Shown: positions 17,855-26,449, numbered from the stretch's first letter. The stretch: 37,143 nucleotides of DNA from Bacteroidales bacterium (GCA_012517575.1 JAAYUQ010000066.1:1-37143), one strand, 5' to 3'. A program made the numbers and translations. Notes: generated from the letters alone by a model not told the origin.

Positions 17855-19012
17855 TTACTCGTACGCCCCCATTTTCAGCATATTGACTTCGCGCTGAGTA
17901 AGAAAGCGATATTTTCCTCTTGGGACATTCTTTTTTGTCAATCCGGCAAAATAAACACGGTCAAGATAAACGACTTTATAACCAAATTTTTCGAAAATTC
18001 GCCTTACTACCCTGTTTTGTCCGGAATGTAATTCTATTCCTATCTCTCGGCGGCTACCTGCTTTAACAAATTCGAGTGCATCTATTGTTACCCGTTCATC
18101 TCCTAAATCTACACCCTGTATAATAGCTTCGTAATCGACGGTTTCAAGATTTTTGTCGAGTACGGCATGATAAATTTTCTTTTTGTTGTATTTTGGGTGA
18201 GTTAGCTTGGCTGCCAAATCCCCATCGTTGGTGAGCAGCAAAACGCCTGTAGTATTTCTGTCGAGTCTTCCAACAGGATAAATTCTTTCGCTGCAGGCAT
18301 TTTTTACCAAATCGAGCACTGTTTTCCGGTTATTGGGGTCATCAGAAGTTGTAAGGCAATCTTTTGGCTTATTGAGCAATAAGTACACTTTTCTTTCCGA
18401 CTGCACGGGTTGGTCTTTGAACATGACCGTGTCGGTCATCATAATTTTTGCACCCAGCTGAGTAACAACTTCTCCGTTAACGGAAATAATGCCTGACTGA
18501 ATAAATTCATCGGCTTCACGTCGGGAACATACACCGGCATTGGCCAAAAATTTGTTTAACCGAATAGGTTTTGAATAATCAATATTATTTTTTTGATATT
18601 CGAGTTGCTTTTTCCGACTGTATTTATCATTGGGATTGAACTCATTTTCCGGTTTATTTTTTCGCTTGCGAAAAGTTACGTTGGGTTGTCGGTCATCGAA
18701 ACGCGTTTCAACAAACTTGCCTTGTTTTACCAGTTTTAATTTGCGATTTTCACCTTCCGAATTTTCATCCGAAGTAAAAGGTCGTCTGTATGGTTTTTTG
18801 TTTTCGTTCTTATAATAAGGTTTTCCTCCCGTAGAACGATTTTCATAATTGGGATGGGAAGTATTCTGAGAAGAATAAACCTTTTGGTTTCTTCCCGGCT
18901 TGCTGAAAGACGAATTATTACCGCCTTTTTCAAAATGTCTGCCATCACGGCTGTCATAAGAGTTCCCTCCCTTTTTTGGACTCCCATGCCATTTTTCGTT
19001 GTTCGTATTCAT
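17855..19012 (-). CDS. RsuA/RluB-family rRNA pseudouridine synthase with long disordered N-terminus
   Basis: It converts specific uridines in ribosomal RNA to pseudouridine. With the start at 19012 (MNTNNEKWHG) it has 385 residues. Residues 1-145 are low complexity, rich in Asn, Lys, Arg, Gly and Ser, and probably disordered and RNA-binding. An S4 domain follows (about 150-195: IRLNKFLANAGVCSRREADE), then the catalytic domain with LLLNKPKDCLTT, GRLDRNTTGVLLLTNDG (catalytic Asp251) and KIYHAVLDK. The frame extends to 19084, but the added residues look unlike this family, and a near-match -7 element (GAACTTTG on the minus strand, about 19036-19043) lies inside that extension. The exact target (23S or 16S position) cannot be read from the sequence. 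Confidence 0.9.
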   Translation of the reverse strand: MNTNNEKWHGSPKKGGNSYDSRDGRHFEKGGNNSSFSKPGRNQKVYSSQNTSHPNYENRSTGGKPYYKNENKKPYRRPFTSDENSEGENRKLKLVKQGKFVETRFDDRQPNVTFRKRKNKPENEFNPNDKYSRKKQLEYQKNNIDYSKPIRLNKFLANAGVCSRREADEFIQSGIISVNGEVVTQLGAKIMMTDTVMFKDQPVQSERKVYLLLNKPKDCLTTSDDPNNRKTVLDLVKNACSERIYPVGRLDRNTTGVLLLTNDGDLAAKLTHPKYNKKKIYHAVLDKNLETVDYEAIIQGVDLGDERVTIDALEFVKAGSRREIGIELHSGQNRVVRRIFEKFGYKVVYLDRVYFAGLTKKNVPRGKYRFLTQREVNMLKMGAYE

Positions 19013-19224
19013 TTCTAAATCTTGTTCATTATTAGGCTGCAAAGTTCGGAAAAATTCCTTAAATACCAACAGTTTTTTAGCCAAATTTAGGCATTATCCA
19101 CAACAATTGTTTTAACTATTTTCCATCATAACGACAACAACCCGAAAAGTGTATTTCGCATCGGAAAAAATTTACAAAAAAACAATCTTGTTATTGCATA
19201 TCAAACAGTTATAAAAAATAGCTT

Positions 19225-21270
19225 TTAATTGAATGTTGGTAAATTGGAATATTGCTTCGAATACCTCAATTGTTGCTCCACGTAATTTTCGTCGTAAGAG
19301 ATTTGCACATCGCTAATTTCTCCATCGGCATTTTTCACTGCCTTGTAAACAGGATTAACAAAGCCGCGATAAGGTGCGAGATTTAATTTTTCGTAACGTT
19401 CCAAAATTTCCATGTGAATAACAGGATCAACTTTTACTCCGTAATTTTCTACCAGCACTTTAGCTCCCTGATAATCTCCTGTGGACTTGATGCGTTGAAT
19501 TTCGGCCAGAAGTTTTCCAAAGAGAATTCTCAGTTTTTCATAATCATTGATCACAACGTAAGTTTTGCCATCTCTTTTTTTGAGTTCAATTACCTTGTCG
19601 GGCAGCCCTTTTTCGTACACCCAACGAGCAATGAGTTGACGATTGCGCATGTGAGCCTCTTCAATATTTTTCCCTGTTTGAACCCGAGTCAGCTGAGTGA
19701 GAAGTCCATTCATAATATACTGATAATATTCGGCTTTATAGGCTTCATTGTCTGGCAAAAGACCAAGTTCAATCATTTTGGGATCGGCTACATAATACAA
19801 TCCGAATAAATCGGCACGCGCCTCTTCAATGGTCGACCCGTAAGCTTTCAACCGATTTGGGTCAACACCCGGAAGCAATTTCCCAGAACCATGCCCCAGA
19901 CATTCGTGTAAATCGGTATGCAAATTATTGGTCAGCGAACCATACTTTTTTGCTCTTTCGCGTTCCACGTCGCTCCACATAAACTCTTCATTGAATCCGT
20001 TTCCCAAAGAAGCCCGATCGTAAGCTTCCGTAATATTTTCAATAGTAACCGACTTGGAACCATAGTCGTGCCTAATCCAATCGGAATTGGGAAGATTAAT
20101 ACCAATTGGGGTGGATGGATAGCAATCGCCGGCCAAAATGGCTGCAGTTACCACTTTGGCAGTAATTCCCTTTACATTTTCTTTTTTGAAACGATTATCG
20201 ATGGGAGAATGATTTTCAAACCACTGTGCATTTTTGCTAATGGTTTCCGTACGTTTGGTGGAAGCCAAATTTTTAAAATTCACAATAGATTCCCAACTTC
20301 CTTTCAATCCAAGCGGATCGGCATAGGTTTCCGTAAATCCGTTTACAAAATCTACCAGCGATGCAGTATCCTGCACCCATTTTATGCAATATTCATCATA
20401 CGTTTTCAAATTACCCGATTCGTAAAATTTTATTAAAGACTGAATGACGTCTCTTTGCCTGTCGTTTTCGGCAACTGAAACAGCCTTGTTGAGCCAGAAA
20501 ACAATTTGCTCAATAGCTTTTCCGTACATTCCTCCCAGTTTGTAAGTTTTTTCTACTAAAACACCATTTTCTTTCACCAGTTTGCTGTTTAATCCGTACG
20601 AGACAGGAGTTGAATCATTAGGATTTTTCATTCGGTCGTAAAATTCTTCAGCTTCAGCCTGCGTTACGCCTTCGTAAAAATTAACCGCCGAAGTGAGCAA
20701 TAAATCTACTCCATCAGCCTGATTGGTTCGTTTAGGAAAAACTGTCGGATCAAAAATAACGGGCGTCAGTTTAAGAATCAAATCATCAGGTGTTTCTCCT
20801 TTTTCGAGAGGTAAATCCTCAGCATTAATACCTTTCACTGCATCGGCAAAAAAAGCTGCAGAAAATTTTGGAACAAATTTATCTTCGGAATAATGATGAT
20901 GAATGCCATTGCCCATCCATACTTGTTTTAAATAAGTAATGAAATTTTTGAATTCTTCCGACTGGCGATCTCCGCGATAATTTTCATAAACAGCTTCTAA
21001 TGTTCGACGAACACATAAATTGTATTTGTTGTTCTGGTCGTACAAAATGTCGCGTCCCGAAAGAGCAGCTTCAGAAAGATAATAAATAAGTTCCTTCTGC
21101 TGCAAGGAAAGTGATTCAAAATCGGGAACACGATAACGCAAAATTTCGATATCGGCAAATCGATCAACCGTGTAAGGAAATTTGTCCATCTCCGGCGTCG
21201 TCTGTTTTTCGGAATGGCATCCTAAAAAAACTCCTGTCATAAGCACAAATAATAATTTTTTCATTTTCAA
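19225..21270 (-). CDS. Lipoprotein dipeptidyl-peptidase III (M49 family)
   Basis: A zinc metallopeptidase that removes dipeptides from peptide N-termini. The 681-residue protein has a lipoprotein signal (KKLLFVLMTGVFLGC, lipidated Cys18), so it should be membrane-anchored in the envelope rather than cytosolic like the eukaryotic enzyme. The M49 signature is HECLGHGSG with zinc ligands His455 and His460 and catalytic Glu456, followed by EEARAD with ligand Glu483. The HECLGH variant (Cys for Leu) is also known from Bacteroides thetaiotaomicron DPP III, and the length is similar. The start is 21270 or 21264 (MKMKK). It is 77 bases downstream of the Usp gene on the same strand, possibly co-transcribed. 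An inferred role is peptide scavenging. Confidence 0.93.
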   Translation of the reverse strand: MKMKKLLFVLMTGVFLGCHSEKQTTPEMDKFPYTVDRFADIEILRYRVPDFESLSLQQKELIYYLSEAALSGRDILYDQNNKYNLCVRRTLEAVYENYRGDRQSEEFKNFITYLKQVWMGNGIHHHYSEDKFVPKFSAAFFADAVKGINAEDLPLEKGETPDDLILKLTPVIFDPTVFPKRTNQADGVDLLLTSAVNFYEGVTQAEAEEFYDRMKNPNDSTPVSYGLNSKLVKENGVLVEKTYKLGGMYGKAIEQIVFWLNKAVSVAENDRQRDVIQSLIKFYESGNLKTYDEYCIKWVQDTASLVDFVNGFTETYADPLGLKGSWESIVNFKNLASTKRTETISKNAQWFENHSPIDNRFKKENVKGITAKVVTAAILAGDCYPSTPIGINLPNSDWIRHDYGSKSVTIENITEAYDRASLGNGFNEEFMWSDVERERAKKYGSLTNNLHTDLHECLGHGSGKLLPGVDPNRLKAYGSTIEEARADLFGLYYVADPKMIELGLLPDNEAYKAEYYQYIMNGLLTQLTRVQTGKNIEEAHMRNRQLIARWVYEKGLPDKVIELKKRDGKTYVVINDYEKLRILFGKLLAEIQRIKSTGDYQGAKVLVENYGVKVDPVIHMEILERYEKLNLAPYRGFVNPVYKAVKNADGEISDVQISYDENYVEQQLRYSKQYSNLPTFN

Positions 21271-21347
21271 CTATTCAAATTGAGATAAAAAACGGTTTCT
21301 TCTTCAACGTAATTGACATTAAAAGTTTACTAAAAAAGATGAAAAAC

Positions 21348-22457
21348 TTACGAAACATGCGTAACAAACAAGGGCGTATCTGAATGCAAGACCATTTTAT
21401 AAGCCAAACCCGGATTGAACAATCGGCGGAAAAGATTTCGACGGGGAGAATTGAAAGCCAAAACATCAATTGAGTTTTTAGCCAAATAATCGTCAATCTG
21501 TTTCATCGTTTCGGAAGAATTAATCAACTCATAATGCGTAGAAATATTCGGATAATGTTTAGAAAAATATTCTTTTATGCCGGCCAGCATTACCTCGTCC
21601 CATATTTCTTTTTTTTGTGAAACGTGAATAAAGAACATTTCCAGTGTGTTCCAGCTGAAAAGTGAAATAGTATTGTCAATGGCTATCAGGTCTTTTGGTT
21701 CGAAATTGGTAAGGAAAGCCATTCGCTTGATTTCAGATGGTTTACTTAGCTGCATATCCACAGGCAAAGCCAACACAGGCGATACGCACGATTCTATCAC
21801 TTCCGCCGTAACGCTGCCAATCAGTTCGGTACTGATTTTTTTTCCTCGCGTCCCCATGATAACCAAAGCGGGCTGATTTTTCTTGCAATAATCCAAAATC
21901 TGATCTTCGGGTACTCCTTCCTTCAATTCAAAATGAAAAGGTACATTGGGTAGTTCTCCTTTTTCTATTCGTTGATTGAGTGAATCTGTCAATGCAGCAA
22001 CTTCACGGTTGGCTGATTCCACAATTTGACGCAACAACTCTCCATCGCTCAATGTATAGGTGTTTACTTCATCATTGATGGAAGAAATTGTAAACGGCGG
22101 ACTGTAATAAACGTTCAACAATTCGACTTTAGCGTTCAACAATTCGGCAAAATAAAAGCCAAAATCAATAGCCTTTGGTATTTGGTCAGAAAAATCGACA
22201 GGTACAAGTATCTGCTTGCCAGAAATTTGTTTGTGTTCTTCCTTTTCTTCCCAAGCATTTTCCATGTCTTCCACAATTTTCAAAGCACGAGGCAAATCGC
22301 TTTCCTTAATGCGAATACGAACGCCTACAGACATTTCGGGATGTTCCAGATTCACACTTTGAATAATGGTTTCAATCCCGTTTTCTTCAAGAGTAGCTTT
22401 AATTTTTTGTGCTCTTTTGTAAGTGCGAATAGCTAAGGTTACCAGTTTATCTTCCAT
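21348..22457 (-). CDS. DUF2007 plus tandem universal stress protein (UspA) domains
   Basis: A 369-residue soluble protein. Residues 1-72 look like a DUF2007-type signal-transducing domain (VTLAIRTYKRAQKIKATLEENGIE ... VRIRIKESDLPRALKIVED). Residues about 81-230 are a first UspA domain (KQILVPVDFSDQIPKAIDFG) with the ATP-binding pattern G-x2-G-x9-G-S/T (GTRGKKISTELIGS). Residues about 236-369 are a second, degenerate UspA domain with no clear nucleotide motif, ending DTPLFVTHVS. Tandem Usp proteins with one ATP-binding half are common; the N-terminal addition is less usual. A stress-response or nucleotide-sensing role is a family inference. It starts a minus-strand unit that continues into the M49 peptidase gene and diverges from gldE. 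Confidence 0.88.
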   Translation of the reverse strand: MEDKLVTLAIRTYKRAQKIKATLEENGIETIIQSVNLEHPEMSVGVRIRIKESDLPRALKIVEDMENAWEEKEEHKQISGKQILVPVDFSDQIPKAIDFGFYFAELLNAKVELLNVYYSPPFTISSINDEVNTYTLSDGELLRQIVESANREVAALTDSLNQRIEKGELPNVPFHFELKEGVPEDQILDYCKKNQPALVIMGTRGKKISTELIGSVTAEVIESCVSPVLALPVDMQLSKPSEIKRMAFLTNFEPKDLIAIDNTISLFSWNTLEMFFIHVSQKKEIWDEVMLAGIKEYFSKHYPNISTHYELINSSETMKQIDDYLAKNSIDVLAFNSPRRNLFRRLFNPGLAYKMVLHSDTPLFVTHVS

Positions 22458-22540
22458 GATACTGAAATATTTATAAAATTTTGAGAATGAAAAATCTTTT
22501 TCAAAAAAAACTTGGATGAGTGGGTAAAATTAATCAATTT

Positions 22541-22556
22541 AGTGGTTTTTACCACT
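22541..22556. repeat. Perfect inverted repeat, candidate operator
   Basis: AGTGGT (22541-22546) and ACCACT (22551-22556) are exact inverted arms around TTTT. It lies 41 bases upstream of the gldE -7 motif and 84 bases upstream of the Usp start codon. With neither gene ending here it is unlikely to be a terminator. An operator shared by both divergent genes is possible. Confidence 0.4.
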
Positions 22557-22596
22557 TGTTTTCCCGAAATTTTTACCTAAAAACAGAAATTAACCT

Positions 22597-22604
22597 TATA
22601 TTTG
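22597..22604 (+). promoter_or_regulatory. -7 promoter element for gldE
   Basis: TATATTTG is an exact TAnnTTTG. Transcription would start near 22611. No TTTG is found 19-21 bases upstream. Confidence 0.45.
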
Positions 22605-22780
22605 TACTCAAATTAGCAGAAAACCAAAACATCATCCTAATATAAAACGTTTATTTCGAAAAAGTTGTTTTGTATGGTTTCAAAAAAATTTAATTAATTT
22701 CTGAACACGGTCAATTTATAAAAAAAATTCTCTTGATGCTTAGATTAAAATTTTGAACTTCTTATAATCAAAATCTCTAT

Positions 22781-24115
22781 ATGCCTGATCATTTGTTATC
22801 GATTATCCTTCAAATTACTTTTCAGCCTTTGACATTTTCGGCTGCCATTGCCTTGCTGTTAAGTATTGTTCTGCTTGTTTTTTCGGGAATTAATTCGGGG
22901 TCGGAAGTAGCATATTTCTCTCTTACTCCGCAAATGAAAGACGAAATCAAGGAAAGCAACAAAAAAAATGCTAAAACCCTCCTGCATCTGATTAATAATC
23001 CACAGCGATTGTTGGCAACGATCCTGGTTAGTGATAATTTCGTAAATGTAGCCGTTATTATGCTGCTCACTTATTTTACGGGCTCTGTTTTGGATTTCCA
23101 GTCATCTCCTTTGCTCGGCTTTATTTTCGATACGGTTATTATCACCTTTGTTTTGTTACTCTTCGGAGAAATAATGCCCAAAGTTTATGCATCACAATAT
23201 CCCGAAAAAACCGCATTGCTTGTTACACCATTTATTTTGGCCATGCAAAAAATTTTTCAGCCGGTTGCCATATTACTCGTCAATTCCACTTCTTTAATTA
23301 CCCGGCAGATTGAGAAATTCAAAAAATCCGACATATCTATCGACGAACTCTCACATGCTCTGGAACTTACAACTGATGAACAAGACGAAGACAAAGAAAT
23401 GCTGGAAGGCATCATCAAATTTGGAAATATCACAGTGTCCGAAATTATGACTTCACGCGTAGATATGCTGGCTGTGGATATTAAAACTAATTATAAAGAT
23501 TTGCTAAATATCATTATTCAATCGGGATATTCGCGCATTCCTGTTTATTCAGGTAACAGCGACAATATAAAAGGCATTCTCTACAGCAAGGATTTGTTGC
23601 CCCATCTCGACAAACCGGCCAATTTCAGATGGCAAAGTTTAATCCGACAAGCTTATTACGTGCCCGAAACAAAAAAAATTGACGACTTGCTCAGCGAATT
23701 TCAGAAAAACAGAGTTCACTTGGCTTTGGTTGTCGACGAGTATGGCGGAATTTCCGGATTAGTCACGCTGGAAGACATTTTGGAAGAAATTGTGGGAGAC
23801 ATAAGCGATGAATACGACGAAGAAGAAAAACTCTACACAAAAGTGGACAATCATACCTATATTTTTGAAGCAAAAATTTTGCTGAACGACTTCTTTAAAG
23901 TTACAGGCATCGACGAAGATGAATTTTCAAAAGTTACCGAAGAAGTGGAAACATTGGCAGGTTTGATTCTTGAACTGAAAGGTGAAATGCCCGCAAAAAA
24001 CGAAATGATCGAATATGGACGATATATTTTTGAAATCTTGTCGGTGGACAACCGCAGAATCCGAAAAATTAAACTTCATATAAAAGATAATTTTGATCCC
24101 AACCAGGAAGAATAA
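22781..24115 (+). CDS. gldE: Gliding motility-associated membrane protein GldE (CNNM/CBS family)
   Basis: A 444-residue inner-membrane protein related to CNNM/CorC-type transporters. Residues about 15-195 form the DUF21 membrane domain (LLSIVLLVFSGINSGSEVAYF, LLFGEIMPKVYAS). A CBS-domain pair spans about 215-335 (ITVSEIMTSRVDMLAVD ... HLALVVDEYGGISGLVTLEDILEEIVGDI), and a CorC_HlyC transporter-associated domain about 350-435. In Flavobacterium johnsoniae GldE is a paralogous partner of the essential gliding/T9SS lipoprotein GldD. The immediate downstream gldD here supports GldE over a generic hemolysin-like protein. Ion transport is possible from the family but unproven. The gap to gldD is 78 bases. 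Confidence 0.9.
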   Translation: MPDHLLSIILQITFQPLTFSAAIALLLSIVLLVFSGINSGSEVAYFSLTPQMKDEIKESNKKNAKTLLHLINNPQRLLATILVSDNFVNVAVIMLLTYFTGSVLDFQSSPLLGFIFDTVIITFVLLLFGEIMPKVYASQYPEKTALLVTPFILAMQKIFQPVAILLVNSTSLITRQIEKFKKSDISIDELSHALELTTDEQDEDKEMLEGIIKFGNITVSEIMTSRVDMLAVDIKTNYKDLLNIIIQSGYSRIPVYSGNSDNIKGILYSKDLLPHLDKPANFRWQSLIRQAYYVPETKKIDDLLSEFQKNRVHLALVVDEYGGISGLVTLEDILEEIVGDISDEYDEEEKLYTKVDNHTYIFEAKILLNDFFKVTGIDEDEFSKVTEEVETLAGLILELKGEMPAKNEMIEYGRYIFEILSVDNRRIRKIKLHIKDNFDPNQEE

Positions 24116-24193
24116 TCCCTAAACCAAAAAATAAAGTTCTTGGCCAGAATGTCAAGTATTATTTTTTTTGATTGGAATACAACGTGTATCCAC

Positions 24194-24799
24194 ATGAATA
24201 CAAAGAAATTCAAATATTTACAAAACGGAATTTTTAAAACGATACTCCTCATCGTCTTTTCAGGTTTTTTGTTTTCCTGTGGCAAAAATTATGTTCCCCA
24301 CCCTTATGGTTATTTCAGAGTAGATTTACCTCCGCATCATTACCATTATCTCGATACGCTTCAATTTCCTTTCCGCTTTGAAATTTCAAACTCCGCTGAA
24401 GTAGAAAAAAGAGAAGTTGAAGGAGAAAAATATTGGATGGATATAAAATATCCATTTCTGAATGCTGCCATTTACTGCAGTTACAAACCCATTCATGGAA
24501 ATTTAAAGGAATTGTTGGAGGACACGCGACAAATGGCTTATAAACACAGCATCCGTGCTGATGCCATCAATGAAAAACTTTTTCAGCATCCCGAAAAAAA
24601 AGTTTACGGAATTCTTTACGATTTGAAAGGAAATACCGCCTCTTCAGTTCAGTTTTTTGTAACGGACAGCGTTCGTCATTTTTTCAGAGGATCGCTTTAT
24701 TTCGACAATGTACCCAATAAAGATTCCATAGCTCCAATTTCAGATTACATTCGTGAAGACATTATCAGGTTGATGGAAAGTTTTGAATGGAAGCAATGA
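24194..24799 (+). CDS. gldD: Gliding motility / T9SS lipoprotein GldD
   Basis: A 201-residue lipoprotein needed for gliding and type IX secretion in Flavobacterium. Starting at 24194 (MNTKKFKYLQ) gives a compact lipoprotein signal with lipobox LFSC and Cys29. The frame is open further upstream to a TTG at 24140, but that would place extra residues before the signal. GldD features: YVPHPYGYFRVDLPPHHYH right after the lipid anchor, QFPFRFEISN, YWMDIKYPFLNAAIYCSYKPI, and a C-terminal FFRGSLYFDNVPNKDS. Its stop codon overlaps the start of the phosphopantetheinyl transferase gene, so the two are translationally coupled. Gliding itself need not occur, since non-gliding Bacteroidota also keep gldD with T9SS. 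Confidence 0.92.
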   Translation: MNTKKFKYLQNGIFKTILLIVFSGFLFSCGKNYVPHPYGYFRVDLPPHHYHYLDTLQFPFRFEISNSAEVEKREVEGEKYWMDIKYPFLNAAIYCSYKPIHGNLKELLEDTRQMAYKHSIRADAINEKLFQHPEKKVYGILYDLKGNTASSVQFFVTDSVRHFFRGSLYFDNVPNKDSIAPISDYIREDIIRLMESFEWKQ

Positions 24800-25443
24800 T
24801 TCACCGGACAATAAAAATATCAGACACAAAAATTCTAATTTGGGAACTCACCGAAACATGGGAAGAGCTGTTGAAACAATTCGACAAAAATGAAATCGAT
24901 AGTGTTGAATTCAGTACTTTTCATACCGATAAACGAAAAAAAGAATATCTCTCTGTTCGGTTAGCATTGAAAACTTTGCTGAACAGAAAAATAAAAATCT
25001 GTTACAACGACGACGGAAAACCTTTTCTCTCTGATTATTTTGCAGAAATAGGCATTTCCCACAGTGGCCAATGGATAGCTGTCATAACTCATCCAACACA
25101 AAAAGTTGGAATAGATGTTGAACGTTTCCAATCAAAAATATTGGCAATTTCCGAACGCTTTTTGAGCCAAGAGGAATTGGAAAAAATACTTGAAGACAAA
25201 GAAGAAAAACTAAAAAAACTGACCTTGTTGTGGTCAGCAAAAGAAGCGCTTTTTAAAGTTATTGGAAAGGAAGCAGTGGATTTTTCACGTCAATTGCTGA
25301 TTTTTCCATTCGAAATGGGAAAATCAGGAAAAATGAAAGCTTTGCACATTCCCCGTAAAAAGTTGTATGAACTCAATTACGAATTGACAGAAGAATATGC
25401 CCTGGTTTATCTTATCGATAATATGGAGCAAAATATATTGTGA
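24796..25443 (+). CDS. 4'-phosphopantetheinyl transferase (Sfp superfamily)
   Basis: It transfers phosphopantetheine from CoA to a serine of carrier proteins. The protein is 215 residues from the ATG at 24796, which overlaps the gldD stop in an ATGA arrangement; an in-frame ATG at 24787 would add three residues. Superfamily motifs: VGIDVERF (Asp and Glu magnesium ligands) and LLWSAKEALFKVIGK (W-x2-KEA-x3-K). Before them ISHSGQWIAVI matches the region that contacts CoA. Because it is Sfp-like rather than the short AcpS type, the partner could be a fatty-acid or secondary-metabolite carrier protein; none is encoded in this window. The next gene, the GGGP synthase, begins 50 bases downstream. 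Confidence 0.92.
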   Translation: MIHRTIKISDTKILIWELTETWEELLKQFDKNEIDSVEFSTFHTDKRKKEYLSVRLALKTLLNRKIKICYNDDGKPFLSDYFAEIGISHSGQWIAVITHPTQKVGIDVERFQSKILAISERFLSQEELEKILEDKEEKLKKLTLLWSAKEALFKVIGKEAVDFSRQLLIFPFEMGKSGKMKALHIPRKKLYELNYELTEEYALVYLIDNMEQNIL

Positions 25444-25493
25444 AAAATTGTCCCGAAAGGGTAAAAGACAGTACTCACTAAAAACGGAAAATC

Positions 25494-26258
25494 ATGAAAA
25501 GTCTTTACAAACAAATATTGATTAATCGGGAAAGCAAAAAAAAGATGCTGGCCGTTTTGCTTGACCCGGATCGTTGTCAGGGGAAGTTGATGTCGTCAAC
25601 CATTGCTGCATTAAAACTTTCGGTGCCCGATTTTGTATTTGTTGGCGGCAGTTACGTCAATTCTCCGATAGATTCGTTTATCGAGCTGCTCAAAGAAGAA
25701 GTACAAATTCCTGTTGTACTTTTTCCGGGCAATGCTTCCCAATTTTCCCCTAAAGCCGATGCATTGCTTTTCCTTTCGCTGATTTCGGGAAGGAATCCTG
25801 AATTTTTAATCGGACAGCATGTAACATCAGCTCTTGCCATCAAACAATCGGGAATTGAGGTGATATCTACCGGCTACATTCTTATTGACGGCGGGAAAGT
25901 CAGTGCCGTAGAATATATGAGTCATACCCGCTCCATTCCACGCGAAAAGAAAGAAATTGTTCTGGCAACTGCAATAGCCGGAGAATTGTCAGGGCAGCAC
26001 ATAATTTATCTGGAAGCCGGAAGTGGAGCGCTTCAACCAGTTCCAAAAGAACTGGTTAACTATGTAACTTCCCGCCTTTCCATTCCTGTCATAGTTGGTG
26101 GAGGTATTAAAACCACACAAAATCTGGAAGATTGTTTTGATGCCGGCGCCGACATAGCTGTAGTGGGTAATGCATTTGAAGAAAATCCGAATTTAATTAC
26201 TGAGTTTGTCAATTTTACAGAAGAATACAATCGAAAACCAAATTTCTCATTTATTTGA
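25494..26258 (+). CDS. Geranylgeranylglyceryl/heptaprenylglyceryl phosphate synthase (PcrB/GGGPS family)
   Basis: It joins sn-glycerol-1-phosphate to a polyprenyl diphosphate through an ether bond, the first step of archaeal-type lipids. The 254-residue TIM-barrel protein shows the family motifs LAVLLDPDR (magnesium and prenyl binding), FVGGSYV, PVVLFPGN, LIGQHV, STGYILIDGGKVSAVEYMS, YLEAGSGA and the phosphate-binding IVGGGIKT...ADIAVVGNAFE. Homologues are common in Bacteroidota, where in vitro activity has been shown for some but the lipid's physiological role is not settled. The prenyl chain length cannot be read securely from sequence. It is the last gene of the gldE-gldD-PPTase cluster. 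A weak hairpin (CGGAA-TTT-TTCCG, 26319-26331) follows. Confidence 0.92.
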   Translation: MKSLYKQILINRESKKKMLAVLLDPDRCQGKLMSSTIAALKLSVPDFVFVGGSYVNSPIDSFIELLKEEVQIPVVLFPGNASQFSPKADALLFLSLISGRNPEFLIGQHVTSALAIKQSGIEVISTGYILIDGGKVSAVEYMSHTRSIPREKKEIVLATAIAGELSGQHIIYLEAGSGALQPVPKELVNYVTSRLSIPVIVGGGIKTTQNLEDCFDAGADIAVVGNAFEENPNLITEFVNFTEEYNRKPNFSFI

Positions 26259-26433
26259 AACGCAATATTTTCCATTTCAAAAATCTAAACTTTCCCTTAT
26301 TTTCCTCTAAAATTCTTACGGAATTTTTCCGACCAGTTTTTCTAAGCTAAAATTAGGAATTCTATCATTCTATCTGTTATTTTTCACACATTAAAACTTT
26401 TTTCTCAAAAAACATTATGATATGCTGATTTGT

Positions 26434-26449
26434 TTGTATAATTATACAA
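26434..26449. repeat. Perfect 16-bp palindrome upstream of the TCA cluster, candidate operator
   Basis: TTGTATAATTATACAA is self-complementary over all 16 bases. It lies 77 bases upstream of the -7 motif of the aconitase gene, in a 295-base non-coding gap (26259-26553). Its TTG...CAA ends recall homodimer operator sites such as those of CRP/FNR-type regulators, but the inner bases do not match that consensus. Some AT-rich palindromes arise by chance. Confidence 0.4.

Larger units (their letters stand above)
22458..22780. other. Divergent intergenic region between the Usp gene and gldE
   Basis: This 323-base AT-rich spacer contains a perfect hairpin-forming repeat at 22541-22556 and a -7 promoter motif at 22597-22604 reading towards gldE. 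The predicted gldE leader is long (about 170 bases). I find no exact minus-strand TAnnTTTG for the Usp gene, and no open reading frame or RNA gene that I would call. Confidence 0.55.

Noticed and set aside
25452-25461. CCC-GAAA-GGG mini-hairpin between the PPTase and GGGPS genes
   Set aside because: A 3-bp stem is too short to be meaningful, although GAAA is a stable tetraloop.
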